A DNA stretch of 64,000 nt, from contig NZ_CP171729.1 of NCBI RefSeq assembly GCF_043769475.1, positions 1,426,001 to 1,490,000 on the forward strand, given 5' to 3'. Every line of letters starts with the position of its first letter. Positions within the stretch are counted from its first letter, which is position 1. The notes below the pieces were generated by a model, which was given only the letters and a program-made list of their open reading frames with translations, was not told the DNA's origin and did not search any database. This document shows, piece after piece, positions 17,816 to 27,008 of this stretch. The stretch comes from Allomesorhizobium sp043769475. GTDB lineage: Bacteria > Pseudomonadota > Alphaproteobacteria > Rhizobiales > Rhizobiaceae. Position numbers and translations under genes: made by a program.

Positions 17816-18196
17816 CTAATCCACACTCGGTGATTGGATCGCGCCCGATCGGCGACCGGGCGACAAGTTGCCGGAAGAAGACGACGTGCCGGAGGAAAGC
17901 CCATCGCGATTTCCGGTGCCCAGGGGATCGTTCGGAACGATCAAGGGCGGCATTCCCTCAGGCGCTCCGGGAAGGGCGGATGTCGTTCCACCGGTCGAGT
18001 TGCCTGGCTGAAGGCTGGGCGAACCTGCATCGGGAATGGCGGATGTCGTCGAACTGTCGACGTCATTGCAGACGTCGTCGACTTGCGGGGTGGGGTCGAT
18101 GCCGATATCGCCGCAGCCGGGCGCCGACGTCTGAGCCGTTGCGGCCAACGTGCTTGCAAGCATCAGGCCGGCGGCGGCCGTCAAGAACTGTTTCAT
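17816..18196 (-). CDS. Small exported Ser/Pro/Gly-rich protein, unknown
   Basis: 126 residues. Lys-containing n-region, hydrophobic core and ATAQ cleavage site (about residue 22) form a Sec signal peptide. The mature part is low-complexity and disordered-looking (SSTTSAIPDAGSPSLQ, SSGTSSSSGNLSPG) with one possible disulfide pair, CGD and VCND. GGAGG lies 5 nt before the ATG at 18196. No family recognised; a periplasmic or surface protein is the most that can be said. Confidence 0.65.
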   Translation of the reverse strand: MKQFLTAAAGLMLASTLAATAQTSAPGCGDIGIDPTPQVDDVCNDVDSSTTSAIPDAGSPSLQPGNSTGGTTSALPGAPEGMPPLIVPNDPLGTGNRDGLSSGTSSSSGNLSPGRRSGAIQSPSVD

Positions 18197-18364
18197 CTAG
18201 GCCTCCTTCATCCTTTGAGGCGCTCGCGTCGAACGCATCTAAAGCAATCGCGCGAGCGCTGGATGAAACGGAACGCACTTCCACGGCCATGGTTTCATCT
18301 TTCAGCGAGGCGCTTACGCCCGGTAGGCTACGAGCCTTATGTCGATGTGTTCGGCGCGGAAAAC

Positions 18365-19387
18365 CTACCTCGTGGCGACGGAGGCAGCGTCGTCGCTTCT
18401 GCCCGTTGAAGCCGGGTGATGTGCGATTTCCGGCACGATGAGGTCGAGCGCGTCGGTGGATATGCCGCCGGAATAGCCGGCCGGAAGGTTTTTGATCAGC
18501 TCCGGGTCGTCGAGACCTTCCGAGAAGCCGCCGCCTGTATAGGGGCCGAGCAGGAATATTTGAATTCCGGCCGCGTCCATTCGGTCGAGAAAGCGGTTCG
18601 GCCAGCCCCACAGCCATCCGGCGACGTTGATCGGGATCAGCAGCGTCGTGCCGCGGCAATGCTCCGGCACATAACCGCTCCAGCCAAGGGCGGCATATTG
18701 TAGGATGCAGCGGGCCAATGAGCGGCGGGATAGCGTACGCATGTCCGGCAGCGCCTGCTTCACCGCCTCGACCGGCTCGTTGCCGCCATAGACGGTCAGC
18801 AGCGCGCGGCGGGGCGGCGGGAGATCCGCCAGATAAACCGCCAGCTTCCCGCCTTCCGCGGCGTCGTTGCTTTTGACGTTGATGTGGAATCGCCGATCGG
18901 GAAAACGGGCGAGCACCTCGTCAAGCGAAGGCATCAGGCCGATGCCTTGCCCGCGAAACGGGAACGTCTTGCCGCCGTCCGCCGTGTAGCCGTAGCCGAC
19001 ATCCAGCTTTTTCAATTCGGCCATCGAGCGGTCGCGCGTCGTGCCTGAGCCTTCGGTACGGCAATCCAGCGTCCAGTCGTGGAAGACGGCGAATTTGCCT
19101 TCGGTCGTCGGATGAACGTCAAGCTCCAGGACATCCGCCCCAAGCGCGAAGGCCGCCTCCATCGAGCGGATGGTGTTTTCTAGATAGTCGTGACGCGGCG
19201 GCAGCATCTTCTCGGCCGTGCAGGTTTCGCCGGTAAGCCCGGTCCCGTCGTAGGATTGGGCAAGGCCGCGATGGGCGAGAATCACCGGCTCGCCCGCCGG
19301 TCGGCTCGAGAGAAGCGACGTGTTGTTGATGTAGATCGCTGCCCCGGCGGCAATTAGAACGAGAAGGATTGTCGTGCGTTTCTTCAT
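18365..19387 (-). CDS. Glycerophosphodiester phosphodiesterase family protein, membrane-anchored
   Basis: 340 residues. An N-terminal hydrophobic segment (TTILLVLIAAGAAIYI) is a signal anchor. The TIM-barrel GDPD motifs follow: ILAHRGLAQ near 36-44, ALGADVLELDVHPT, and FHDWTLDCRTEG; MPSLDEVL is also typical. GDPDs hydrolyse glycerophosphodiesters to glycerol 3-phosphate and an alcohol with calcium or magnesium. It follows the CFA-like gene on the same strand after 74 nt and may share its transcript. Exact substrate unknown. Confidence 0.87.
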   Translation of the reverse strand: MKKRTTILLVLIAAGAAIYINNTSLLSSRPAGEPVILAHRGLAQSYDGTGLTGETCTAEKMLPPRHDYLENTIRSMEAAFALGADVLELDVHPTTEGKFAVFHDWTLDCRTEGSGTTRDRSMAELKKLDVGYGYTADGGKTFPFRGQGIGLMPSLDEVLARFPDRRFHINVKSNDAAEGGKLAVYLADLPPPRRALLTVYGGNEPVEAVKQALPDMRTLSRRSLARCILQYAALGWSGYVPEHCRGTTLLIPINVAGWLWGWPNRFLDRMDAAGIQIFLLGPYTGGGFSEGLDDPELIKNLPAGYSGGISTDALDLIVPEIAHHPASTGRSDDAASVATR

Positions 19388-19461
19388 GTGTTGCCCGGCC
19401 AGATTCAGTGAATCAGCAACCTAGCCGGGGATAAGGCCCTTTCAGGGCGAAAGCCCCGCAA

Positions 19462-20718
19462 TCAGGCCTTGTACACCACCTGCCGGACGTCGATGTATTC
19501 GGCCCGGAATCCGGCTTCGCAGTAGTGGAGATAAAACTCCCACAGCTTCTTGAAGCGGTCGTCGAAGCCCAGCGGCACGATCTTTTCCCATGATTCCCAG
19601 AAGCGCAGCCGCCATTCCGCGAGCGTGCGGGCATAGTCCTGTGCAAAGACCCGCTCGCGCAGGAAGGACAGCCCCTGTTCGGTGCCGAGCGATTTGAGGA
19701 TCGCCGGCGTCGGGAGCATGCCGCCCGGGAAGACGTAGCGCTGGATGAAATCCGGACGCTTGCGATAGAGTCTGTAGGCCGCCTCGTTGATGGTGATGAT
19801 CTGCATGCCGGCGGTGCCGCCCGCCCTGAGGCAATCCTTCACCTTCCCGAAGAATACCGGCCAGTATTTTTCGCCGACCGCCTCGAACATCTCGATCGAG
19901 GCGATGCGGTCGTATTTGCCGTTCTCGTCGCGATAGTCCTGCAGTTTGATCTCGACCTTGTCGGAAAGCCCGGCCTTTGCGATGCGCTCGGCGGCGAAGT
20001 CATGCTGCTCGCGGCTGATGGTCAAACCGGTGACGCGGCAGCCGATCTCGCGCGCGACGAATTCGGCGAAGCCGCCCCAGCCGCAGCCGATCTCCAGCAC
20101 GTGGTCGTTAGTGCCGATGCCGACATCCCTGGCCAGCGCGCGGTATTTCGCCACCTGCGCGCTTTCGAGATCGTTGGCGCCGGCTGAAAACAGCGCGGAC
20201 GAATAAGTCATGCTGGGATCGAGCCACTGCCTGTAGAACGCATTGCCGAGATCGTAATGGGCGGAAATGTTCTTCTTCGAACCGGTGCGGGTATTTTCAT
20301 TGAGCCAGTGGCGCAGGCGCTGGACAGTGGTGAGCAGCCAACTCGCGCCGCCGGCGACTTTCTCCCCGGCCTCGGAATTGACCACGAACAGTTCCAGGAA
20401 GCTGGTCACGTCCGGGCTTTCCCAGTCGCCATCCATGTATGATTCGGCGACCCCGATCGTGCCGCTGGTAAAGGCGCGGCCGGGCAGTCGCCAGTTCTTC
20501 AGGACGATCTGCGCCGAAGGACCGGGCGACTTGCCGCCGACGACGACCGCACGGCCGTCTGGCATGGTGATCTTCAGCGTGCCGCGGGCAAGCTCCATCG
20601 CCGCCGAAAGCACCAAGCGCGCCTTGGCTGGCAGCCCCTTGGCTACTTCGGCGAAATTTCCCGCGTGGAGGCGGATCGCCCCGTCCGAAGCAGTCTCCTC
20701 GATGCCGTCCCTTTTCAT
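19462..20718 (-). CDS. Cyclopropane-fatty-acyl-phospholipid synthase family methyltransferase
   Basis: 418 residues. The SAM-binding motif VLEIGCGWGGFAEFVA (about 205-220), SIEMFEAVGEKYW, and DFIQRYVFPGGMLPTP place it in the CFA synthase family, which methylates double bonds of membrane phospholipids. At the position of the YSC cysteine of the E. coli enzyme this protein has Ser (MTYSSALF), a variation common in a second alphaproteobacterial group. The product could therefore be a cyclopropane or another methylated fatty acid. ATG at 20718. Confidence 0.87.
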   Translation of the reverse strand: MKRDGIEETASDGAIRLHAGNFAEVAKGLPAKARLVLSAAMELARGTLKITMPDGRAVVVGGKSPGPSAQIVLKNWRLPGRAFTSGTIGVAESYMDGDWESPDVTSFLELFVVNSEAGEKVAGGASWLLTTVQRLRHWLNENTRTGSKKNISAHYDLGNAFYRQWLDPSMTYSSALFSAGANDLESAQVAKYRALARDVGIGTNDHVLEIGCGWGGFAEFVAREIGCRVTGLTISREQHDFAAERIAKAGLSDKVEIKLQDYRDENGKYDRIASIEMFEAVGEKYWPVFFGKVKDCLRAGGTAGMQIITINEAAYRLYRKRPDFIQRYVFPGGMLPTPAILKSLGTEQGLSFLRERVFAQDYARTLAEWRLRFWESWEKIVPLGFDDRFKKLWEFYLHYCEAGFRAEYIDVRQVVYKA

Positions 20719-21074
20719 CGCACAGCTCTGATTAGATGATGTATTGCAATGCCTTGCCGGCGCACGCTGTTCCGCATCATGATACTGTCGGGGGAAATCC
20801 GCAACTTCCGGTTATTTCGCGGCTTGGCCCCGGTGCAAGGCCGCGAGCTTCATTGCCGGCAAAGCGAAGTTCAAGGTACAGGCGGCGGTCGCCGCTGTGC
20901 CAGGTGGGTTCATCCGCCGAACGCCGCTATGGCGCGGCCGCATGGATATGCCTGCGCGAGAATCAAAAACAGCACCACGCAACTTGCCGGGCCTTGCGGT
21001 TTCGGCGGCAATCAACAAAGTGGGCGCACAGCAAGCATCGTGCGGCGACGAAACGTCCGCCTTGGGGGTAGGGC
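20719..21074. other. 356-bp gap with no supported gene
   Basis: Short frames occur on both strands but none has a ribosome site together with recognisable protein character. It should contain the promoter of the CFA-like gene on the minus strand and of the small gene at 21075. I see no hairpin terminator or RNA gene. Confidence 0.5.
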
Positions 21075-21203
21075 ATGCGCTATGTAATCGGGATTTGCCT
21101 CGTTACCGGCTTCCTGATCTGGGACGGCGGCTACAATGAGGGCCGCTATCTGGATTCGGGAGTCCGCGAGCTGAGGCATATGCTGAGCTTCATAACCGGC
21201 TGA
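21075..21203 (+). CDS. Very small hypothetical protein (42 aa)
   Basis: ATG at 21075 follows GGGGGTAGGG, a good ribosome site. The product starts MRYVIGICLVTGFLIWDGGY and continues with NEGRYLDSGVRELRHML. The first 18 residues are hydrophobic, so it is either a signal peptide or a single membrane anchor with a short cytosolic or periplasmic tail. It resembles tiny rhizobial proteins of the same layout; function unknown. It is short enough to be missed by ordinary gene calling. Confidence 0.6.
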   Translation: MRYVIGICLVTGFLIWDGGYNEGRYLDSGVRELRHMLSFITG

Positions 21204-21303
21204 ACGGTTCGGGCAGCGTCAGTTCAGCACATCCGGGCCCGGTGCGGTTGACGGCAGCACATTGCCGACCGAAAACGCCTCGCATATTTCGGCGGAGGCG
21301 CTC

Positions 21304-21597
21304 TTGATCCGGCACGTCGTGTTTTTCAGCGCAAAGCAGCGTGAGGATGTGGAAGCCATTCGCGCCGGCCTTGCCCGGCTTGGCGCCATTCCCCACTCCA
21401 GCCGCTTCGAAGTTTCGCTCAACACCAAGGTCGATCCGCTGTCCGACGAGGTGGATGTGGTCGTCTATGCTGAGTTCGCGAATGCTGAAGCTCTCGCTGC
21501 CTACAAGGCTGATCCGATCTACGCCGAGACCACACGTCAGGTCCGGCCGCTGCGCGAATTGCGCTACTCCGCTGATATTGTTGCGCAGCCCAGCTGA
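21304..21597 (+). CDS. Dabb (stress-responsive A/B barrel) domain protein, TTG start
   Basis: 97 residues from TTG at 21304, preceded by GGAGG with 5-nt spacing. IRHVVFFSAK at the N-terminus, then SRFEVSLNTKVD, DVVVYAEFANAEALAAYKADPIY and a final RELRYSADI are the features of the dimeric Dabb ferredoxin-like fold. The frame is open from an ATG at 21262 but the family begins with the (M)IRHVV strand, so the TTG is preferred. Cytosolic; biochemical role unknown in bacteria. Confidence 0.82.
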   Translation: MIRHVVFFSAKQREDVEAIRAGLARLGAIPHSSRFEVSLNTKVDPLSDEVDVVVYAEFANAEALAAYKADPIYAETTRQVRPLRELRYSADIVAQPS

Positions 21598-21635
21598 TCG
21601 TGTAAGCCAGCCAAGCTGGGAATGACGGGCTGGTT

Positions 21636-21647
21636 TGACTTTTGTCA
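21636..21647. promoter_or_regulatory. Possible autoregulatory dyad upstream of the sorC-type gene
   Basis: TGAC-TTTT-GTCA lies 33 bases before the regulator start and shares the TTGAC/GTCA core with the larger palindrome at 28558-28586. Short, hence uncertain. Confidence 0.35.
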
Positions 21648-21679
21648 GCGGTCATGACTAATGTCGAGAGGGAGGCGTG

Positions 21680-22636
21680 ATGGCAATCCGACCGGCAGAA
21701 CAGATCATCCACAAGGCCGCCTGGCTGTATTACGCGCATGGCCTGCGGCAGGACGAGGTGGCAAAGCAGCTCGATATTTCGCGGGCTTCCGTCGCCATGT
21801 ATCTGCGCAAGGCGCGCGAGACCGGCATCGTCAACATCTCGACCTCGACCCAGCTCTTCGCTGAGGACGTGCTGGCGCGCCAGCTGGAGGATGCGCTGAA
21901 GCTCGATGCCGTCTGGATCGCGCCGCAAACTGAGCAGGCCGCCGATCCCACGGCCGAAGTGCCGGTGCTGGCGGCGAGCGTGTTCCTCGAACTGGTCCGG
22001 AAGGGCGACCGCATCGGCGTCGCCTGGGGCAGGACGGTCTATGCGATCGCCGACATCATGTCCTACGCCGACCTGCAGGAAGTGACGGTGGTGCAGCTAT
22101 GCGGCAATCTCGGCGCGCCATATTCCTATCGTCCCGACCAGTGCACGATGGAGATCGCCCGCCGGCTGAACGCCCAGGGCATCAATTTTTATGCGCCGCT
22201 GGTGCTGACCACGGAGGCGCTGGCGCGCGATCTGCGCGCCGAACCGGTGATCCGCGAGCAGCTCGCGAGCATTTCGGACTGCGATCTCGCGCTTTATTCG
22301 GTCGGCACCGTCGACGCGGACAGCCATGTGGTCAAATGCGGGGCGCTCACCCCCGACGAGATGGACGCCTTGCGCCAAAGGGGCGCTGCCGGCGTCATTG
22401 CCGGGCAGATCATCGACGCCAGAGGCGCGGCGCTCGACTGCAGCTACAACCGCCGGGTCATCTCGGCTGATTTGAAATCGCTGGCCGCCATTCCGAAACG
22501 GCTGATGGTAGTCCAGGAAGACAAGAAATTCGAGCCGCTGATCGCGGCCATCACAGGCGGGCTGTGCTCGCATCTGGTGGTCGGAGCAGGCATGGCGCGG
22601 CGATTGCTGGATCACGCGAAAGCCATGGCGGGATAA
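21680..22636 (+). CDS. SorC/DeoR-type sugar-binding transcriptional regulator
   Basis: 318 residues. The N-terminal helix-turn-helix (about 10-50) has AAWLYYAHGLRQDEVAKQLDI and SRASVAMYLRKARE; the rest is the SorC C-terminal sugar-phosphate-binding domain with GDRIGVAWGRT near 110 and QLCGNLG. ATG at 21680 is preferred over the GTG at 21677 because GGAGG at 21671-21675 is 4 nt away. It precedes the aldolase-dehydrogenase gene by 87 nt and lies in the salvage locus, so the inducer is probably methylthioribose 1-phosphate, methylthioribulose 1-phosphate or the deoxy analogues. This is inference. Confidence 0.9.
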   Translation: MAIRPAEQIIHKAAWLYYAHGLRQDEVAKQLDISRASVAMYLRKARETGIVNISTSTQLFAEDVLARQLEDALKLDAVWIAPQTEQAADPTAEVPVLAASVFLELVRKGDRIGVAWGRTVYAIADIMSYADLQEVTVVQLCGNLGAPYSYRPDQCTMEIARRLNAQGINFYAPLVLTTEALARDLRAEPVIREQLASISDCDLALYSVGTVDADSHVVKCGALTPDEMDALRQRGAAGVIAGQIIDARGAALDCSYNRRVISADLKSLAAIPKRLMVVQEDKKFEPLIAAITGGLCSHLVVGAGMARRLLDHAKAMAG

Positions 22637-22723
22637 TTCGCGGATGGATGTGTACGGGACCGTCATCGGCGCGTCACAGCATTCCTGTCTCAACAAACAA
22701 ACGAAGAAACCGGACCTAGCATC

Positions 22724-24777
22724 ATGAAAAACCTATGGGATGACGCCGAAGCCGAACGCCTTGTTGCCGATTACGCGAAGAAGGGCGTCTCACGCGACCT
22801 GACGCTTCGCGTCTATACCACCCGCCTGCTTGGCGGTGAGCCGCGGCTGGTGCTGCATGGCGGCGGCAATACGTCATGCAAGACCAGAGTCACCGACCTC
22901 GTCGGCGACGAATGGGACGTGCTCTGCGTCAAGGGCAGCGGCTGGGACATGGGCGTGATCGAGCCCGCCGGCCTGCCGGCCGTGAAACTCGCGCCGCTTC
23001 TCAAGGCGCGCTCGCTGGAAAAACTTTCCGACGAGGACATGGTGGCACTGCAGCGCGCCAATCTCATCGACCCGTCCTCGCCGAATCCGTCGGTGGAGAC
23101 GCTGCTTCACGCTTTCCTGCCGCACAAATTCGTCGACCCACACATTCAACGGCCATTCTCGCCGTTGTCGACCAGGCCGACAGCGAGGCGCTATGCAGGA
23201 AAGTGTTCGGCAGCAAGATGGGCTTCGTGCCTTACATCAAGCCGGGCTTCGATCTCGCCAAGGCGGCGGCCGAAATCTACGACGCCGATCCCTCCGTCGA
23301 AGGACTGATCCTAGACAAGCACGGCATCTTCACCTTCGGCGACGACGCTAGGCAGGCCTATGACCGCATGATCCACTATGTGACGGCGGCCGAGGACTAT
23401 GTCGCCGCCAACGGCAAGCCACCGGCTGCCAAAGCGGCGCTGCCGCGCAAGCTCGCAACGCCGGAGGACATAGCGCCGGCGCTGCGCGGAGCGGTGGCGG
23501 TCTCGCGCGGCGAAGGCCGCTTCGACCGCATGATCAGCGATTACCGCACGTCGGACGCGATACTCGACTTCATCGCATCGGAGAAGATCGCCGACTATGC
23601 GGGCCGCGGCGTCTCGACGCCCGACCTGTCGATCCGCATCAAGACCGGCCCGATGGCGCTGCCGGCGCCGGACGCCGACGCGGCCGATGACTACAAGTCC
23701 GTCATCAAGCGGCATGTCGAACAATTTGCGGCCGATTACCGCGCTTATTTCGAGACGAACGACGCGCTGGACGATGTTTCGCGCACCATGCTCGACCCGA
23801 TGCCGCGTCTGACGCTGGTTCTGGGGCTCGGCATGTTCGGACATGGCCGTACGCTGAAGGATGCGAAGATCGCCTCCGACGTCGGCGAGATGTGGATCGA
23901 GGCGGTGCGCGGCGCCGAAGCGATCGGCGATTTCCGGCCGCTCGCCAAATCCGACCTCTTCCCGCTCGAATACTGGTCGCTGGAACAGGCCAAGCTCGCC
24001 TCCAACAAGCCGAAGCCGTTGACGGGCCAGGTGATGCTGGTGACCGGCGGCGCCGGCGCGATCGGCACCGCCACGGCAAAGCTTTTCGCCGCCAATGGGG
24101 CGCATGTCGTGGTGGTCGACCTCGACGCGGATAAGGCGGTCGAGGCGGCGAAGAAGGCAGGCAACCATTCGATCGGCGTCGGCGCGGACATTACCGATCC
24201 GGCGCAGGTGCGCGCCGCCTTCGACAAGGCCGTCGCTACTTATGGCGGCGTCGACATCCTCGTCTCCAATGCGGGAGCTGCCTGGGAAGGCCGTATCGGC
24301 GAACTCGACGACGCCATCCTGCGTAAGAGTTTTGAACTCAACTTCTTCGCCCACCAGTCGGTGGCGCAGAATGCCGTACGCATCATGCTGGAGCAGGGCA
24401 CCGGCGGTGTACTCCTGTTCAACGCCTCGAAGCAGGCGGTCAATCCCGGTGCAAAATTCGGCGCCTATGGCCTGCCCAAGGCGGCGACGCTGTTCCTGTC
24501 GCGGCAATATGCGCTGGAATATGGCGCGGACGGCATCCGCTCCAACGCCGTCAACGCCGACCGCATCCGCTCGGGGCTATTGACCGACGCCATGATCGCC
24601 AGCCGCTCCGGCGCGCGCGGGGTGTCGGAAAAGGAATACATGTCCGGCAATCTTCTCGGCCAGGAAGTGACCGCCGAGGACGTGGCGCAGGCCTTCCTGC
24701 ATCAAGCGCTGGCCGAGCGGACGACCGCCGACGTGACCACCGTCGACGGCGGGAATATAGCGGCGGCGCTGAGGTAG
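22724..24777 (+). pseudogene. RhaD-type bifunctional class II aldolase/short-chain dehydrogenase, frameshifted
   Basis: Restored length is about 684 residues. N-terminal class II aldolase part: VLHGGGNTSCKT, GSGWDMG, ILDKHGIFTFGDDA. C-terminal SDR part from about residue 425: VTGGAGAIGTATAKL, VSNAGAAWEGRIG, SKQAVNPG and YGLPKAA. The frame breaks at 23138-23139: upstream codons read FVD, then a base is missing, and downstream the frame continues THSTAILAVVDQ. Restoring one A gives VDHTHSTA, the metal-binding His-x-His motif, so the indel hits the active site. The family splits ketose 1-phosphates (rhamnulose 1-phosphate) and handles the aldehyde. No rhamnose genes are near, but mtnK and mtnA are, so methylthioribulose or deoxyribulose 1-phosphate is the likelier substrate. 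Whether the break is real or a sequence error cannot be told. Confidence 0.85.
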
Positions 24778-24794
24778 CGCGATTCCCTAATGCA

Positions 24795-24822
24795 AAAGGG
24801 CGGCCCTCGCGAGCCGCCCTTT
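24795..24822. terminator. Bidirectional terminator between the aldolase gene and the ABC genes
   Basis: AAAGGGCGGC and GCCGCCCTTT form a perfect 10-bp stem with an 8-nt loop. The convergent genes end at 24777 and 24845, and A/T runs at both stem ends allow action in both directions. Confidence 0.75.
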
Positions 24823-24844
24823 CATCATCCTCATAGAGAAGCAG

Positions 24845-25897
24845 TCACTTTGTCGGCAGCGGCATCCACGCCGGCATGGCGACGTCGGCATGGGCGAATT
24901 GCGGCAGTTTCGCCGAAAGTTCTTCCATGTTCTTGATATCGTTCTCGTTCAACTGCGCCTGCGTGATCAGCGTCGGCGGCACGATGACTTGTCTGCCTGG
25001 GTCTTCACCTGCCAGCATCATGGCGAGTGCACGCACCGAAACTTGGCCGACCACTGCCGGATTGGTGGCGGCGGTAGCCGCCCAGGCGCTGTCCGGTTCA
25101 CGCATCGCCGCTATGTCTGACGTCGAGATGTCGGCCGAATAGATCTTGATGTCGGAAGAGAGCCCGGCTTCGTCGACCGCGATTTTCACGCCCTTGGCGA
25201 ATTCGTCATAGGGCGCGAACATCACCTTGATGTCGGGGTTGGCCGATAGCACCGAGCGCGCCTGGTTGGCGACCGAATTGGCGATCGGATTGTCGAGCGT
25301 GCCGAACATCGCCGCCTCGTTGATGCCCGAATATTTCGCCTTGAACTCCTTCCAGGTCTCGTCGCGGCGGTCGAGCGGCGCGATGCCCGCGACGTAGACG
25401 TAGCCGGCCTTCCAGCTTTCGCCATTGTCCTTGATCGCCTGCTCGAGCGCGAGGCGGGCAAGGTCGCGGTCCGACTGCTCGATCTGCGGGATTTTTTCAT
25501 TCTCGACATTGACGTCGAAGGCCACGACCTTGATGCCCGCGTCAACGGCACGCTGCGCGGCTTCTTTCATGGACTCGGTCAAGCCGTGCTGGATGATAAT
25601 GCCGTCGACGCCGAGCGCGATCGCCTGGTCGACCATGTCGGCCTGGAGGGCCGCGTCCTGCCGGCTGTCGAGCACGCGCAGGTCGACGCCGAGCGCCTTG
25701 GCCTGCGCCTCGACACCCGACAAATATGCCTGGAAGAAGTCGCCGGTCGAGAGATAGCGCACCAGCGCGATCTTGACCTCGCCGGGATTGTCGAACGGCG
25801 CCGGCTTGTCCTGCGCCAGCGCCGGCGCCTGCATCAGCATGGTCGCGCCGGCTAGGCCCAGCGCCATTTTGCCCAGAATTCTGCGTGTAATGTTCAT
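24845..25897 (-). CDS. Sugar-binding protein of a ribose-type ABC transporter
   Basis: 350 residues. Signal peptide (MNITRRILGKMALGLAG to ALAQD, about 28 residues); the TRRIL pair may allow Tat export, but Sec is equally possible. The periplasmic-binding fold of cluster B is shown by VDQAIALGVDGIIIQHG, AGIKVVAFDVNVEN and NPDIKVMFAPYDEFAKG. It delivers ligand to the permease and ATPase encoded next. Its place opposite mtnK and mtnA suggests methylthioribose or 5-deoxyribose as ligand, an inference from context. Confidence 0.9.
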   Translation of the reverse strand: MNITRRILGKMALGLAGATMLMQAPALAQDKPAPFDNPGEVKIALVRYLSTGDFFQAYLSGVEAQAKALGVDLRVLDSRQDAALQADMVDQAIALGVDGIIIQHGLTESMKEAAQRAVDAGIKVVAFDVNVENEKIPQIEQSDRDLARLALEQAIKDNGESWKAGYVYVAGIAPLDRRDETWKEFKAKYSGINEAAMFGTLDNPIANSVANQARSVLSANPDIKVMFAPYDEFAKGVKIAVDEAGLSSDIKIYSADISTSDIAAMREPDSAWAATAATNPAVVGQVSVRALAMMLAGEDPGRQVIVPPTLITQAQLNENDIKNMEELSAKLPQFAHADVAMPAWMPLPTK

Positions 25898-25929
25898 TCC
25901 CGTCTCCTCCGTTGATCCGACGATATTTT

Positions 25930-26988
25930 CTAGGCTCTGCCCCGGTTGGACAGCGCGAAGGTAAAAACCAGGGCGACGACAAGGACGACGCCCTTGATGA
26001 AGTCCTGCGTGTAATAGGGCGCGTTCATCATGGTCAGCCCCTGCAGCAGCACGCCGACAAAGAGCGCACCGATGGCGGTGCCGAAAGCGTTGGGCTTGGC
26101 CGCGCCCAGAACCGCAAAACCGATGAGCGCCGCAGCGACGGAATCCAGCAACAGATTGTTACCCGAGGCAATGTCGCCGCGTCCAAGCCGGGCGGCGAGG
26201 AGAATGCCGCCGATGGAGGCGAAAACTCCCGAAATGACGTAGGCCCAGATCTTGTATGCCTTGACAGGCGCGCCTGCCAATTCCGCCGCTCGCGGATTGC
26301 TGCCGACCGCATACATCATGCGGCCGAAACGCGTATATTCGAGGAAGAACCAGATCAGCACGGCAAGCACTAGGAGAACCACGACCGATACCGGCAGCAG
26401 ATTGTCGATGAAGAAATCGAAGCGGTGGCGGCCGAGGGCAAGGAAATTGGCGCTGAACTTGCCGGCCGCGACCGAACCGTCCGGCATAGTCATGCCGGTG
26501 GCGATGGAGCGGCCTTCCGTCGGAATACGCTGTAGGCCGACCAGCAGGAACATCATGCCGAGCGTGGCCAGGAGATCGGGAACGCGCATATAGACGATCA
26601 GGAAGCCGTTGATCAGCCCGACTACGACGCCGATCAGCAGGCAGGCGGCGACCGCTACCACCGCGTTCTGCTCCAGCACCACCATCACATAGGCTGCCGC
26701 CATCATGGCGCTGGTCGCAACCGAGCCGATGGAGAGGTCGAAGCCGCCGACGACGAGCGTGGCGGTTACTCCGAGCGCCAATATGCCGGTGATCGCCACC
26801 GATTGGAAAATGAAGACGGCGCTTTGCGGCGAGGCAAAACCGTCGGCCGAAATCGCGAAATAGGCGATCAGCCCGAAAAGCAGGACCAGAAAACCATAGC
26901 GGATGGCGAGGTCGCGCAGGGTCATTCTGTCCCTTCGAGCCGCGCGGCCGCTGTCACGCAATGCAAGTTCATGCCCTTTGTCGCTCAA
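25930..26988 (-). CDS. Permease of a ribose-type ABC transporter
   Basis: 352 residues from a TTG at 26988, or 331 from the ATG at 26925. About ten hydrophobic helices. The family motif near the cytosolic loop reads GSNPRAAELAGAPVKAYKIWAY, and GGFDLSIGSVATSAMM is typical of RbsC-like permeases. The longer start is kept because it lies 20 nt after the ATPase stop and has GGCAGGA before it; the shorter has AGGG. A single permease gene implies a homodimer. Part of the ATPase-permease-binding-protein operon. Confidence 0.9.
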   Translation of the reverse strand: MSDKGHELALRDSGRAARRDRMTLRDLAIRYGFLVLLFGLIAYFAISADGFASPQSAVFIFQSVAITGILALGVTATLVVGGFDLSIGSVATSAMMAAAYVMVVLEQNAVVAVAACLLIGVVVGLINGFLIVYMRVPDLLATLGMMFLLVGLQRIPTEGRSIATGMTMPDGSVAAGKFSANFLALGRHRFDFFIDNLLPVSVVVLLVLAVLIWFFLEYTRFGRMMYAVGSNPRAAELAGAPVKAYKIWAYVISGVFASIGGILLAARLGRGDIASGNNLLLDSVAAALIGFAVLGAAKPNAFGTAIGALFVGVLLQGLTMMNAPYYTQDFIKGVVLVVALVFTFALSNRGRA

Positions 26989-27008
26989 TTCGATCCTGCC
27001 TCACATAT

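Noticed and set aside
22724..24777. Reading the locus as a rhamnose operon
   Set aside because: The aldolase-dehydrogenase resembles RhaD, but no RhaI, RhaK or RhaU and no second permease are present, while mtnK and mtnA are.
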